This document shows, in pieces, positions 44,259 through 54,808 of a DNA stretch of 64,000 bases. The notes under the pieces were generated by a model. The model made no database searches. It worked only from the letters and a program-made list of their open reading frames with translations, and was not told the origin of the DNA. This DNA comes from Streptomyces exfoliatus (GTDB taxonomy: Bacteria; Actinomycetota; Actinomycetes; Streptomycetales; Streptomycetaceae). The position numbers were made by a program, and so were the translations under genes. Numbering within the stretch: the first letter of the stretch is position 1; the number at the start of each line of letters is the position of its first letter. The stretch is from the NCBI RefSeq assembly GCF_000725545.1, contig NZ_JNZP01000004.1, forward strand, positions 62,001 to 126,000, in the 5' to 3' direction.

Positions 44259-45496
44259 TCCACGAGGTCCCGCACGACCGCGTCGGCGAGCAGCCGCCCC
44301 CGCAAGGTCAGTACCGCCCGCCCGGCGGCGTACGGCCCGTCGTCGAGCAGTCCGTCGGCGAGGGCCTTGCGGGACGCCGCGAGGCCCGCCGGCTTGAGGA
44401 GGGACAGTTCGACGCCCTCCTTGAGCCGCAGTTCGAGGAGCACGCGCTCGACTCTCCGGTCCTCGTCGGAGAGCAGCTCCCGTCCGGCCCCCGGCGACTT
44501 CCCGGCGGCCAGCGCGGCGGCGTACGCACCGGGATGCTTCACGTTCCACCAGCGGACGCCGCCGACGTGGCTGTGGGCGCCGGGGCCGGCGCCCCACCAG
44601 TCGGCCCCACGCCAGTACAGCTCGTTGTGGAGGCAGCGCCCGGCCTCCGATGTGGCCCAGTTGGAGACCTCGTACCACTCGAAACCGGCCTCGGCGAGGA
44701 CGGAGTCCGCGATCAGGTACCGGTCGGCGTGCACGTCGTCGTCGGTCATCGGCACCTCGCCGCGCCGGATGCGGCGCGCCAGCTGCGTACCCTCCTCGAC
44801 GATCAGCGCGTAGGCGCTGACGTGGTCGGGTCCGGCGCCGATGGCCGCGTCGAGCGAGGCCCGCCAGTCGTCGTCGGACTCGCCGGGGGTGCCGTAGATC
44901 AGGTCGAGGTTGACGTGCTCGAACCCGGCCGCGCGCGCCTCCGCGACGCACGCCTCGGGGCGCCCGGGGGTGTGCGTCCGGTCGAGGATCTTCAGGACGT
45001 GCTGCTTGGCGCTCTGCATGCCGAAGGAGATCCGGTTGAAGCCCCCGGCCCGCAGCTCCGCCAGGTACGCCGGGTTCACGGACTCCGGGTTAGCCTCGGT
45101 CGTGATCTCGGCGTCGTCCGCGAGCCCGAACTCGTCGCGGATCGCCCCCAGCATCCGTACGAGGTCGCCGGCGGCGAGCAGCGTCGGCGTACCCCCGCCG
45201 ACGAACACCGTCCGCACCGGCCTGGGGTCGTCCCCGAGCACCTTCCGGGCGAGCCGGATCTCGTCGGCGACCTGATCGGCGTAGTTGTCCCGGGAGGCCA
45301 GTACGCCCCCGGTCCCGCGCAGCTCGCTCGCCGTGTAGGTGTTGAAGTCGCAGTAGCCGCAGCGCGTCGCGCAGTACGGCACGTGCAGGTAGAACCCGAG
45401 CGGCCGCTCCCCTGCCCCTTCCAGGGCGTGCGGGGGCAGCGCCCCGTCGTCGGGAACGGTCTCACCATCGGGCAGTACGGAAGGCATGAGCCCCAT
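44255..45496 (-). CDS. hemW: Radical SAM heme chaperone HemW
   Basis: This 413-residue protein is the HemN-like family member HemW, thought to insert heme into enzymes. The radical-SAM cluster site is PYCATRCGYCDFN (CxxxCxxC, near residues 42-49), with the SAM-binding VGGGTPTLLAAGDL. The HemN C-terminal half (WYEVSNWATSEAGRCLHNEL and YWRGADWWGAGPGAHSHV) is present. It has ATG at 45496; an internal ATG is at 45487. The name coproporphyrinogen oxidase is not implied. Downstream it converges with an MFS remnant. Confidence 0.92.
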   Translation of the reverse strand: MGLMPSVLPDGETVPDDGALPPHALEGAGERPLGFYLHVPYCATRCGYCDFNTYTASELRGTGGVLASRDNYADQVADEIRLARKVLGDDPRPVRTVFVGGGTPTLLAAGDLVRMLGAIRDEFGLADDAEITTEANPESVNPAYLAELRAGGFNRISFGMQSAKQHVLKILDRTHTPGRPEACVAEARAAGFEHVNLDLIYGTPGESDDDWRASLDAAIGAGPDHVSAYALIVEEGTQLARRIRRGEVPMTDDDVHADRYLIADSVLAEAGFEWYEVSNWATSEAGRCLHNELYWRGADWWGAGPGAHSHVGGVRWWNVKHPGAYAAALAAGKSPGAGRELLSDEDRRVERVLLELRLKEGVELSLLKPAGLAASRKALADGLLDDGPYAAGRAVLTLRGRLLADAVVRDLVD

Positions 45497-45527
45497 TGTC
45501 CCGTACTGCCCGAGGTGAACGCCCGGC

Positions 45528-45550
45528 CTGTGGACAACCTCTCCACAGGG
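45528..45550. promoter_or_regulatory. Inverted DnaA-box pair between hemW and fadD
   Basis: CCTGTGGA (45528-45535) and TCCACAGG (45543-45550) form a perfect 8-bp inverted repeat with a 7-base spacer. On the minus strand it contains an exact Streptomyces DnaA box, TTGTCCACA (45530-45538), and the other arm is CTCTCCACA, 7 of 9. It may also terminate fadD. DnaA binding is an inference. Confidence 0.45.
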
Positions 45551-45557
45551 ACGAGGG

Positions 45558-47435
<1,878 letters not shown>

Positions 47436-47599
47436 GACGTCCTCCGGGCGGCGGCGGTGCCTTCTGGTGGTTCGTAAAACTAACTGGCGAGTAACCTTCG
47501 AGCCGGGATCAGAGTAAAGGCCCGGGGTCTGGCGCGTAAGGGTCTACAGGGCGTCGCTTCACGTCGCTTCAATAACGAACGAACCCGCGTACCGACGCG

Positions 47600-47636
47600 G
47601 AACGGGCCCACGCGCACTCTGCACGTGGACCCGTTC
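47600..47636 (-). terminator. lepA terminator hairpin
   Basis: GAACGGGCCCACG (47600-47612) pairs with CGTGGACCCGTTC (47624-47636); one position is a G-U pair in the minus-strand RNA. It begins 20 bases after the lepA stop. Confidence 0.75.
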
Positions 47637-47656
47637 GTCGTCTGCCTCCGCGGCGA

Positions 47657-49522
47657 CTACTTCTTCTTGCCTGAGGACTCGTCGCTCGACAGGACGGCGA
47701 TGAAGGCCTCCTGCGGCACCTCCACCGAGCCGACCATCTTCATGCGCTTCTTGCCTTCCTTCTGCTTCTCGAGCAGCTTCCGCTTACGGGAGATGTCACC
47801 GCCGTAGCACTTGGCGAGGACGTCCTTGCGGATGGCGCGGATGGTCTCGCGGGCGATGACCCGGGAGCCGATCGCGGCCTGGATCGGCACCTCGAAGGCC
47901 TGCCGCGGGATGAGCTCGCGCAGCTTGGCGACGAGCCGCACACCGTAGGCGTACGCGGCGTCCTTGTGGGTGACGGCGGAGAACGCGTCGACCTTGTCGC
48001 CGTGCAGCAGGATGTCGACCTTGACCAGGCTGGAGGCCTGCTCGCCGGTGGGCTCGTAGTCGAGGGAGGCGTAACCGCGCGTCTTGGACTTCAGCTGGTC
48101 GAAGAAGTCGAAGACGATCTCCGCGAGGGGCAGGGTGTAGCGGATCTCGACCCGGTCCTCGGAGAGGTAGTCCATGCCGATCAGGGTGCCGCGACGGGTC
48201 TGGCACAGCTCCATGATCGCGCCGATGAACTCGCTCGGGGCCAGGATCGTGGCGCGTACGACGGGCTCGTACACGTCGTTGATCTTGCCCTCGGGGAACT
48301 CGCTCGGGTTCGTGACCGTGTGCTCGCTGCCGTCCTCCATGACGACGCGGTACACGACGTTCGGCGCGGTGGCGATGAGATCGAGCCCGAACTCGCGCTC
48401 CAGCCGCTCACGGATCACGTCGAGGTGGAGCAGCCCCAGGAAGCCGACGCGGAAGCCGAAGCCGAGCGCGGCGGAGGTCTCCGGCTCGTAGACGAGGGCG
48501 GCGTCGTTGAGCTGGAGCTTGTCGAGGGCCTCGCGGAGGTCCGGGTACTCCGAGCCGTCCAGCGGGTAGAGACCCGAGAACACCATCGGCTTCGGGTCCT
48601 TGTAGCCGCCGAGGGCCTCGGTGGCGCCCTTGTTCAGGGAGGTGATCGTGTCACCGACCTTGGACTGACGGACGTCCTTCACGCCGGTGATGATGTAGCC
48701 GACCTCGCCGACGCCGATGCCGTCGGCCGACGTCATCTCGGGGGACGAGACGCCGATCTCCAGGAGCTCGTGGGTGGCGCCGGTCGACATCATCTTGATG
48801 CGTTCGCGCTTGTTGAGCTGCCCGTCGACGACACGGACATAGGTCACCACGCCCCGGTACGAGTCGTACACGGAGTCGAAGATCATCGCGCGGGCGGGGG
48901 CGTCGGCGACACCGACGGGCGCCGGGACGTCGCGGACGACCCGGTCCAGCAGCGCGTCGACACCGACACCGGTCTTCGCCGAGACCTTGAGGACGTCCTC
49001 CGGCTGGCAGCCGATGAGGTTCGCGAGCTCCTCGGAGAACTTCTCCGGCTGGGCGGCCGGCAGGTCGATCTTGTTCAGGACCGGGACGATGGTGAGGTCG
49101 TTCTCCATCGCCAGGTACAGGTTGGCGAGGGTCTGCGCCTCGATGCCCTGGGCCGCGTCGACCAGCAGGACCGTGCCCTCACAGGCCGCGAGCGAACGCG
49201 AGACCTCGTACGTGAAGTCGACGTGCCCGGGGGTATCGATCATGTTCAGGATGTGCGTGGCGCCCTGGGTCGGCCCCTCGGTCGGCGCCCACGGCAGCCG
49301 GACCGCCTGGGACTTGATCGTGATGCCGCGCTCCCGCTCGATGTCCATCCGGTCGAGATACTGGGCACGCATCTGCCGCTGGTCGACCACACCGGTCAGC
49401 TGGAGCATCCGGTCGGCGAGCGTGGACTTGCCGTGGTCGATGTGCGCGATGATGCAGAAGTTGCGGATCAGAGCCGGGTCGGTACGGCTCGGCTCGGGCA
49501 CGTTGGTAGGAGTCGCGGGCAC
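47657..49522 (-). CDS. lepA: Elongation factor 4 (back-translocase LepA)
   Basis: EF-4 is a ribosomal GTPase that acts on stalled or back-slipped ribosomes. The 621-residue protein has G1 AHIDHGKST (26-34), G3 [26 protein letters not shown], and C-terminal LepA domain [20 protein letters not shown]. The GTG at 49522 gives the N-terminus [20 protein letters not shown], matching the family form. It is divergent from rpsT. Confidence 0.95.
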   Translation of the reverse strand: MPATPTNVPEPSRTDPALIRNFCIIAHIDHGKSTLADRMLQLTGVVDQRQMRAQYLDRMDIERERGITIKSQAVRLPWAPTEGPTQGATHILNMIDTPGHVDFTYEVSRSLAACEGTVLLVDAAQGIEAQTLANLYLAMENDLTIVPVLNKIDLPAAQPEKFSEELANLIGCQPEDVLKVSAKTGVGVDALLDRVVRDVPAPVGVADAPARAMIFDSVYDSYRGVVTYVRVVDGQLNKRERIKMMSTGATHELLEIGVSSPEMTSADGIGVGEVGYIITGVKDVRQSKVGDTITSLNKGATEALGGYKDPKPMVFSGLYPLDGSEYPDLREALDKLQLNDAALVYEPETSAALGFGFRVGFLGLLHLDVIRERLEREFGLDLIATAPNVVYRVVMEDGSEHTVTNPSEFPEGKINDVYEPVVRATILAPSEFIGAIMELCQTRRGTLIGMDYLSEDRVEIRYTLPLAEIVFDFFDQLKSKTRGYASLDYEPTGEQASSLVKVDILLHGDKVDAFSAVTHKDAAYAYGVRLVAKLRELIPRQAFEVPIQAAIGSRVIARETIRAIRKDVLAKCYGGDISRKRKLLEKQKEGKKRMKMVGSVEVPQEAFIAVLSSDESSGKKK

Positions 49523-49598
49523 GCAGGGTCTCGTCTCGGGGCGATGTCGGATCGATACGTAGGCTCCATGGTCCCATGCCCGTCGCCCTGCGCCTGGT

Positions 49599-49628
49599 TT
49601 GGGCGGGCGTGAGGGTGACTGATACTGT
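49599..49628 (+). promoter_or_regulatory. Likely rpsT promoter
   Basis: TTGGGC (49599-49604) and TACTGT (49623-49628) form a -35/-10 pair with 18 bases between. It would give an untranslated leader of about 70 bases before the rpsT GTG. Confidence 0.55.
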
Positions 49629-49706
49629 GGACAGCTGTGTCTCGTGCGCCCTCTCAGCCGCGAGTCACACTCCAGAAGGAACATCGAACCTGTAAAGGCT
49701 CTTTTC

Positions 49707-49973
49707 GTGGCGAACATCAAGTCCCAGATCAAGCGGAACAAGACGAACGAGAAGGCGCGCCTGCGCAACAAGGCCGTCAAGTCCTCGCTCAAGACCGCGA
49801 TCCGCAAGGCCCGCGAGGCCGTCGCCGCGGGTGACGTCGAGAAGGCCGTCGTGGCCACTCGCGCCGCCTCCCGCGCGCTCGACAAGGCTGTCTCGAAGGG
49901 TGTCATCCACAAGAACGCCGCCGCCAACAAGAAGTCGGCGCTGGCCACCAAGGCTGCCGCTCTCCAGGGCTGA
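49707..49973 (+). CDS. rpsT: 30S ribosomal protein S20
   Basis: This 88-residue, Lys/Ala-rich helical bundle protein is S20, with [20 protein letters not shown] at its start and family blocks [14 protein letters not shown] and [23 protein letters not shown] 49707 is preceded by a weak TAAAGG. It is monocistronic, between a promoter and a strong hairpin, as is common for rpsT. Confidence 0.97.
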   Translation: MANIKSQIKRNKTNEKARLRNKAVKSSLKTAIRKAREAVAAGDVEKAVVATRAASRALDKAVSKGVIHKNAAANKKSALATKAAALQG

Positions 49974-50093
49974 GCTCTGATGTAACCGGCCGTACGGGAC
50001 CCAGCGGGCCCTCTCTCCCGCTCCCGCCCGGCCACCAGGACTCGCACGCGGACGCGTTCGCCACGCGGGTGCGAGCCCACCCAGCTTGTACGA

Positions 50094-50136
50094 CGAAGGC
50101 CCCGCCGCTCCTTCCCCAGGAGCGACGGGGCCTTCG
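50094..50136. terminator. Bidirectional terminator between rpsT and holA
   Basis: CGAAGGCCCCGCCGCTCCT (50094-50112) pairs with 50118-50136 around TCCCC, with one mismatch at C/A (G-U on the minus strand). It serves rpsT and probably holA. Confidence 0.8.
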
Positions 50137-50162
50137 CCGCATCCCGCCCCGGGGGTCACGAC

Positions 50163-50411
50163 GCGAAGCCGCCGCCGGACCGACGGGGTGCGGGGGCGGA
50201 ACCCCCGGGAAACCCTCCGGCAGAGACCAGAGCACGCGCCGGGTCGACCCGGCGACGCGAAGCCGCCGCCAGACTGCACGGGAAGCAGGGCGGAACCCCC
50301 GAGAAGCCATCCGGCAGAGACCAGAGCACGCGCCGGGTCGACTCAGCGGCGCGAAGCCGCCGCCCGATCGCACGGGGTGCGGGGGCGGAGCCCCCGGGAA
50401 GAAACCTCAAC
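50163..50411. repeat. 94-bp tandem repeat
   Basis: Units begin GCGAAGCCGCCGCC at 50163, 50257 and 50351, exactly 94 bases apart; the third is cut to about 60. A conserved part is CCGGCAGAGACCAGAGCACG. Each has a GGGGCGGA-CCCCCG hairpin-forming core. It is a minisatellite-like element, not CRISPR. Confidence 0.8.
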
Positions 50412-50467
50412 CCCCACCAGCCCCCGGCAGGGTTTCGGGAAGGGGCGGGGTGGGGGAAAACGCCCCC

Positions 50468-51460
50468 TCACACCCCGCGCCGCATCCTCGCCGCCCGCGC
50501 CACCGCGACCACCGCCTTCTCCAGGGCGTACTCCGGGTCGTCCCCGCCGCCCTTCACCCCCGCGTCCGCCTCGGCGATCGCCCGCAGCGCCACCGACACC
50601 CCGTCCGGCGTCCAGCCCCGCATCTGCTGCCGCACCCGGTCGATCTTCCAGGGCGGCATGCCCAGCTCCCGCGCCAGGTCGGCGGGCCGGCCGCCTCTTG
50701 CCGAGGACAGCTTGCCGATCGCCCGCACGCCCTGGGCGAGCGCACTGGTGACGAGCACCGGCGCGACCCCGGTCGAGAGCGACCAGCGCAGGGCCTCGAG
50801 GGCCTCCGCCGTCCGCCCCTCGACCGCGCGGTCGGCGATGTTGAAGGAGGAAGCCTCGGCGCGGCCGGTGTAGTACCGCCCGACGACGGCCTCGTCGATC
50901 GTCCCGTCCACGTCGGACGTGAGCTGTGCGACCGCGGACGCGAGCTCCCGCAGATCGCTGCCGATCGAGTCCACGAGCGCCTGGCACGCCTCCGGCGTGG
51001 CCGCCCGCCCGAGCGCCCGGAACTCCTGCCGTACGAACGACAGCCGCTCCGCCGGCTTCGTCGTCTTCGGGCAGGCCACCTCCCGCGCCCCGGCCTTGCG
51101 CGCCGCGTCGAGCAGGCCCTTGCCCTTGGCGCCGCCCGCGTGCAGCAGGACCAGCGAGATGTCCTCGATCGGGTCGTCGAGGTAGGCCTTGACGTCCTTG
51201 ATCGTGTCGGCGGAGAGATCCTGGGCGTTCCGCACGACGAGCACCTTGCGCTCGGCGAAGAGCGAGGGGCTGGTGAGCTCCACCAGCGAGCCGGGCTGGA
51301 GCTGCTCGGGCGCGAGGTCGCGCACGTCCGTGTCGGCGTCGGCGGCGCGGGCGGCCCGCACCACCTCCTGGACGACGCGGTCGAGGAGCAGGTCCTCCTG
51401 CCCCACGGCGAGCGTCACGGGGCCGAGGAGGTCGTCGGGGGAAGTCTTTCTGGTGGCCAT
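50468..51460 (-). CDS. holA: DNA polymerase III subunit delta
   Basis: HolA is the clamp-loader subunit that opens the sliding clamp. The 330-residue protein begins DDLLGPVTLAVGQEDLLLDR, with RNAQDLSADTIKDVKAYLDD, VPL-like LVLLHAGGAKGKGLLDAARK and C-terminal ARELGMPPWKIDRVRQQMRG, the collar-helix pattern. ATG 51460 gives MATRKTSPDDL. An extra copy of the SSB-tail-binding region is not evident. It stands divergent from a small gene. Confidence 0.92.
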   Translation of the reverse strand: MATRKTSPDDLLGPVTLAVGQEDLLLDRVVQEVVRAARAADADTDVRDLAPEQLQPGSLVELTSPSLFAERKVLVVRNAQDLSADTIKDVKAYLDDPIEDISLVLLHAGGAKGKGLLDAARKAGAREVACPKTTKPAERLSFVRQEFRALGRAATPEACQALVDSIGSDLRELASAVAQLTSDVDGTIDEAVVGRYYTGRAEASSFNIADRAVEGRTAEALEALRWSLSTGVAPVLVTSALAQGVRAIGKLSSARGGRPADLARELGMPPWKIDRVRQQMRGWTPDGVSVALRAIAEADAGVKGGGDDPEYALEKAVVAVARAARMRRGV

Positions 51461-51511
51461 CGCGATCCAGCATCCCACGGGCCACTGACAGCGATGCCCG
51501 AGAATGGCGGG

Positions 51512-51754
51512 GTGAGTGAACGACACGTACTGGTACTCCCCGACCGCGACGCCGCCGAGGAGGTCGCGGGCGAGCTCCCCGACCGTTTCGGCCTTGCCGA
51601 GGAACCGCAGCTCGTACGGGACGCCCTGGCCGGCGAGGACGACGCCGAGGACGCCCAGTGGCTGGTCGTCGTCGAGGATCCGGCGGGCCGTCTGGACCCG
51701 GCGGCGCTCGACGAGCTGGCCGCCGAGTACGAGGGCTGGCTGGAAGCCGAGTAA
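51512..51754 (+). CDS. Small acidic hypothetical protein
   Basis: This 80-residue protein (GTG 51512; ATG 51494 also possible) begins VSERHVLVLPDRDAAEEVAG and is strongly acidic, with a GEDDAEDAQWLVVVEDPAGR core and ends AAEYEGWLEAE. It looks like a two-strand, helix-capped fold. It lies 51 bases from holA, divergent. The family appears conserved in Streptomyces, but I know no function. Confidence 0.65.
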   Translation: MSERHVLVLPDRDAAEEVAGELPDRFGLAEEPQLVRDALAGEDDAEDAQWLVVVEDPAGRLDPAALDELAAEYEGWLEAE

Positions 51755-51762
51755 CGCCCCCG

Positions 51763-52656
51763 TCAGCCCCGGTCCACCCCCTTGGGGACGATCTGGATGT
51801 CGAGGTCGATGCTGATGCTGGACCCGACGGCCGCGATGCCGCGCGCGAGGAGCGTCTGCCAGGTGAGGGTGAAGTCCTCCCGGTGCAGCTCGGTGGTGGC
51901 CCGGCAGGCGCACCGGGCCTCGCCTTCAAGACCGCTCCCGAGGCCGAGGTACTGGGTGTCGAGGGTGACCGTACGGCTCACTCCGTGCAGGGTGAGCGCC
52001 CCGGTGACGGCCCAGCGGGTGCCGCCCTTGTGCGTGAAGCGTTCGCTGAAGAACTCCAGCGTGGGGTAGGCGCCGACGTCGAGGAAGTCACCGGAGCGCA
52101 GGTGGTCGTCGCGCATCTGCACCCCGGTGTCGATGGAGGCCGCGTCGATGACGACGTGCATCGCCGAGTGCTCCATCCGGTCACCGATCCGCACCGCGCC
52201 GGCGAAGCTGTTGAAGCGGCCGTGGATCCGGGCGAGGCCTATGTGGCGTGCCGTGAAGCCGATCTGCGAATGCGAGGGGTCGATCTCCCAGTCGCCGGGT
52301 TCGGGGAGCTGGGGCTGCGGGGCGACCTGGAGCAGGACGTCGCCGAGGCCCGTGTGGCCGCCCTCGGTGACGACGGCGCTGCCGTGGTGCGGCGTGTAGC
52401 CCTCGGCCGTGACGGCGAGCCGGTACTCACCCGCCGGCACGGTCACCAGCGCCGTACCGTACGGGTCGGTCTCGCCGCCGAGCACCTTGCGGCCTGCGGC
52501 GTCACTGACGACGAACTCGGCCTGCCGGAGGGGTTCGTGCACGGGGTCGAGCACCCGGCAGCTCAGCACCCCCGCCGAGGCGGGGACGGCGACACCGGCG
52601 AGCGGGCCGCCTCGCGCGGCGCCCCCCGCGCGCTTCCCGAAAAGACGATCGAACAT
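51763..52656 (-). CDS. YceI-family protein with N-terminal carboxypeptidase-regulatory-like domain
   Basis: This 297-residue protein has an N-terminal Ig-like domain (about 25-110, LSCRVLDPVHEPLRQAEFVV, GTALVTVPAGEYRLAVTAEG) and a C-terminal YceI lipocalin-like domain starting DWEIDPSHSQIGFTARHIGL and containing FNSFAGAVRI and LTLHGVSRTVTLDTQ. YceI proteins bind polyisoprenoids or amphiphiles. No signal peptide is present, so it may be cytoplasmic. Start ATG 52656. Confidence 0.85.
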   Translation of the reverse strand: MFDRLFGKRAGGAARGGPLAGVAVPASAGVLSCRVLDPVHEPLRQAEFVVSDAAGRKVLGGETDPYGTALVTVPAGEYRLAVTAEGYTPHHGSAVVTEGGHTGLGDVLLQVAPQPQLPEPGDWEIDPSHSQIGFTARHIGLARIHGRFNSFAGAVRIGDRMEHSAMHVVIDAASIDTGVQMRDDHLRSGDFLDVGAYPTLEFFSERFTHKGGTRWAVTGALTLHGVSRTVTLDTQYLGLGSGLEGEARCACRATTELHREDFTLTWQTLLARGIAAVGSSISIDLDIQIVPKGVDRG

Positions 52657-52805
52657 TCTTCACGCACCCCCGTGCGACTCGTTTACTGTGCAACGAAGCC
52701 GCATTCGATCATCATCGGCACGTTCGAGGCAAACCGGGCAACCGGCAGCAAGTGCGACCGAGGGCCCGAATCGGAATTCCCGCCCGCGAGGTCGCTGCCG
52801 GAGTC

Positions 52806-54068
52806 TTAGCCGACGGGTGCCGATTCCCCTTCCCTCGTGGGCAGTTCCCGCATCCGCGCCAGCGGGGAGGGCAGTACCCACAGCACGGCGAGGACGGCCC
52901 CCGCGGTGGCGATCCACAGCGTCGGACGGAGTCCGATCGTGGCGCCGAGCAGACCGCCGACGAGCGCGCCGATCGGGCGGAACCCGTGGTTGAGCGTCCG
53001 GAACGCGCCCATGACCCGAGCCCGGACGGCGTCCGGTATCAGCGCCATCTGGAACGATCCCGCGGCGATGTCCACGATCATCACCCCGACGCAGGAGAGG
53101 AACTCCGCCACGAACATCACGAAGACGACCAGCGGCAGCGGCCCGTCCGCCAGAGGCACCAGGAGCAGCGGCAGCGTGAATCCGAGGAAGCCGGTGACGA
53201 GCGAGCCCCCGATGCCGATCCGCCGGACGACCGCCCCGCTGAGCACCGCCCCGAGGAGACCGCCCACTGCTCCGGCTCCGAGTATCAGCCCGAGCAGGCC
53301 GGCGCTGATGCCGAGTTCGGTGGTCACGTAGAGCACGAAGAGGGTGTGGAACATGTAGTTGAAGAACTGGACCGTGCCGGAGGCGGCGAACAGCGCGCGC
53401 ATCGACGGCTCCCGGACCAGCCAGCGCAGCCCCTCGGTGAAGTGGCCCTTGGCCACCGGGGCCGGCGGCGGCTCGACCGGCTTGATCCGGGCCAGGTACC
53501 CGGCCGACACCAGATAGGTGAGGGCGTCCGCGACCAGGGCGAAGGGCGCCGTGAGGAACTGCACGAGGAGGCCACCGATACCGGGCCCCGCCAGCCAAGC
53601 CGTCGAACGACTGCCATTGACCAGCGCGTTCGCCTGCACATATCGCTCGGTGGGGACGAGCGCCACGAAGAGCGTCGTGTTGCAGACCTCGAAGAGCACG
53701 GTGAGCGCTCCGATCCCGAAGGCCACCGCGTAGAGCTGGGTGAGCGTCAGCGCGTCGAGCATGTAGGCGACGGGCAGCGTCAGTACCAGTGCCGCCCGCC
53801 CGAGGTCGGCCGCGATCATGGCGCGCCTGCGGCTGGTCTGCCGGTCGGCCCAGGCGCCGAGCGGAAGGTTGAGCAGGAGGGCGGGCAGGAGTTCGGCGGC
53901 CTTGAGCCAGCCCATCGCCGCGGCGTCGGCCCCGAGGACGAGGACGGCCGCGAGCGGGATCGCCATCAGCGATATCTGGTCCCCGGCGAGGGAGACGGTC
54001 TGCCCGGTCCAGTAACGGCGGAAGGTCCGCTCGCGCAGCAGCGCCGGTACGCGTTCCACGAGGGCCAC
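52806..54068 (-). CDS. MFS efflux transporter of an ArsR-linked operon
   Basis: This 420-residue MFS protein of the MdfA/EntS-like DHA3 type has about 12 membrane segments, with RYWTGQTVSLAGDQISLMAI at the N-terminus and LGAWADRQTSRRRAMIAADL in the loop. DHA3 members export macrolides or enterobactin. GTG 54068 follows AAGGAG by 8 bases. The ArsR-like gene just upstream ends 5 bases before it, so both are one operon and the regulator likely controls efflux. Confidence 0.85.
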   Translation of the reverse strand: MALVERVPALLRERTFRRYWTGQTVSLAGDQISLMAIPLAAVLVLGADAAAMGWLKAAELLPALLLNLPLGAWADRQTSRRRAMIAADLGRAALVLTLPVAYMLDALTLTQLYAVAFGIGALTVLFEVCNTTLFVALVPTERYVQANALVNGSRSTAWLAGPGIGGLLVQFLTAPFALVADALTYLVSAGYLARIKPVEPPPAPVAKGHFTEGLRWLVREPSMRALFAASGTVQFFNYMFHTLFVLYVTTELGISAGLLGLILGAGAVGGLLGAVLSGAVVRRIGIGGSLVTGFLGFTLPLLLVPLADGPLPLVVFVMFVAEFLSCVGVMIVDIAAGSFQMALIPDAVRARVMGAFRTLNHGFRPIGALVGGLLGATIGLRPTLWIATAGAVLAVLWVLPSPLARMRELPTREGESAPVG

Positions 54069-54073
54069 GCCAC

Positions 54074-54712
54074 TCACTCCTTTTCGCTTTCGGGGGCGTC
54101 TTCGCTTTCGGGGGTGTCCTGATCCAGGTAGGCGATCCGCAGGACGATGACGGGCCGGGCGCCCTCCGGCCGGAGGGACGGGTCGGAGGCGCGCGCCTCG
54201 TAGGGCAGGAGCAGGGCGTCGATCCGTTCCCCGAGGCCGGCCAGCTCCTCCGGGGTGAGGTGGAGCAGCGAGTCGCCGAACTGCTCGGCCTCCCGCCACT
54301 CCTTCGGGAGCCGGTGCCGGTTCTCCATGGCGCGGGTGACCCGCTCGAAGTACCGCTCGGCGATGGCGGCACTCAGCGCGTCGGCCGCCTGCGAGACCGC
54401 CTCGTCCTCGCTGTACTCGGGCCATTCGGTGTACCGGGCCGTCGCCCGCCAGGGCTTCTCCCGGCCACGGCCGCCCGGCGCCTCCTCCACGAGCCCGTAC
54501 TTGGCGAGTATCCGCAGGTGGTAGGAGCAGCTGGCCACGGACTCCCCGGTCAGCTGGGCCGCCCGGGTGGCGGTGAACGGCCCGTTGGCGCGCAGCAGCC
54601 CCACCAGGGTCATCCGAAGGGGATGGGCGTAGGCCCGCAGGGCGCGCGGGTCGGTGAGTCGGATACTGCGGGGCTGCTCGTCCGCGGGTTGCGGGTCACT
54701 GATCTCCGGCAT
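54074..54712 (-). CDS. ArsR-like winged-helix regulator
   Basis: This 212-residue protein has the ArsR/DUF-type helix-turn-helix ALRAYAHPLRMTLVGLLRAN, TATRAAQLTGESVASCSYHL and RILAKYGLVEEAPGGRG, then a long C-terminal helical region and a Glu/Ser/Pro tail with a short repeat (TPESEDAPESEKE). Such proteins sense drugs or metal through the long helices. It is the first gene of the operon with the MFS exporter. AT-rich palindromes are seen just upstream. Confidence 0.85.
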   Translation of the reverse strand: MPEISDPQPADEQPRSIRLTDPRALRAYAHPLRMTLVGLLRANGPFTATRAAQLTGESVASCSYHLRILAKYGLVEEAPGGRGREKPWRATARYTEWPEYSEDEAVSQAADALSAAIAERYFERVTRAMENRHRLPKEWREAEQFGDSLLHLTPEELAGLGERIDALLLPYEARASDPSLRPEGARPVIVLRIAYLDQDTPESEDAPESEKE

Positions 54713-54724
54713 GATGAAAAGGTA

Positions 54725-54763
54725 TCTTTAGAAAGACTCCTTTACAAGCACTTCTCTACAAGC
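54725..54763. promoter_or_regulatory. Palindrome and direct repeats ahead of the ArsR/MFS operon
   Basis: TCTTT-AG-AAAGA is a perfect inverted repeat at 54725-54736, 13-24 bases before the ArsR start. TACAAGC is repeated at 54743-54749 and 54757-54763, 14 bases apart. The AT-rich stretch stands out from the flanks and is probably the operon promoter and operator. Confidence 0.55.
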
Positions 54764-54808
54764 GCTCTCGCGCGCTCCCTCCCACACGTGCGCTCCTTCC
54801 CGCCGCCC

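Larger units (their letters stand above)
49974..50467. other. Gene-free 494-base interval between rpsT and holA
   Basis: This stretch holds no gene. It contains a 7-bp stem-loop near 50041-50075, a strong bidirectional hairpin at 50094-50136, and about two and two-thirds copies of a 94-bp tandem repeat from 50163. Open frames crossing it are due only to high GC content and the repeat. Confidence 0.7.

Noticed and set aside
50163..50411. CRISPR array
   Set aside because: The repeats are 94 bases and directly adjacent with no unique spacers; no cas gene is present.
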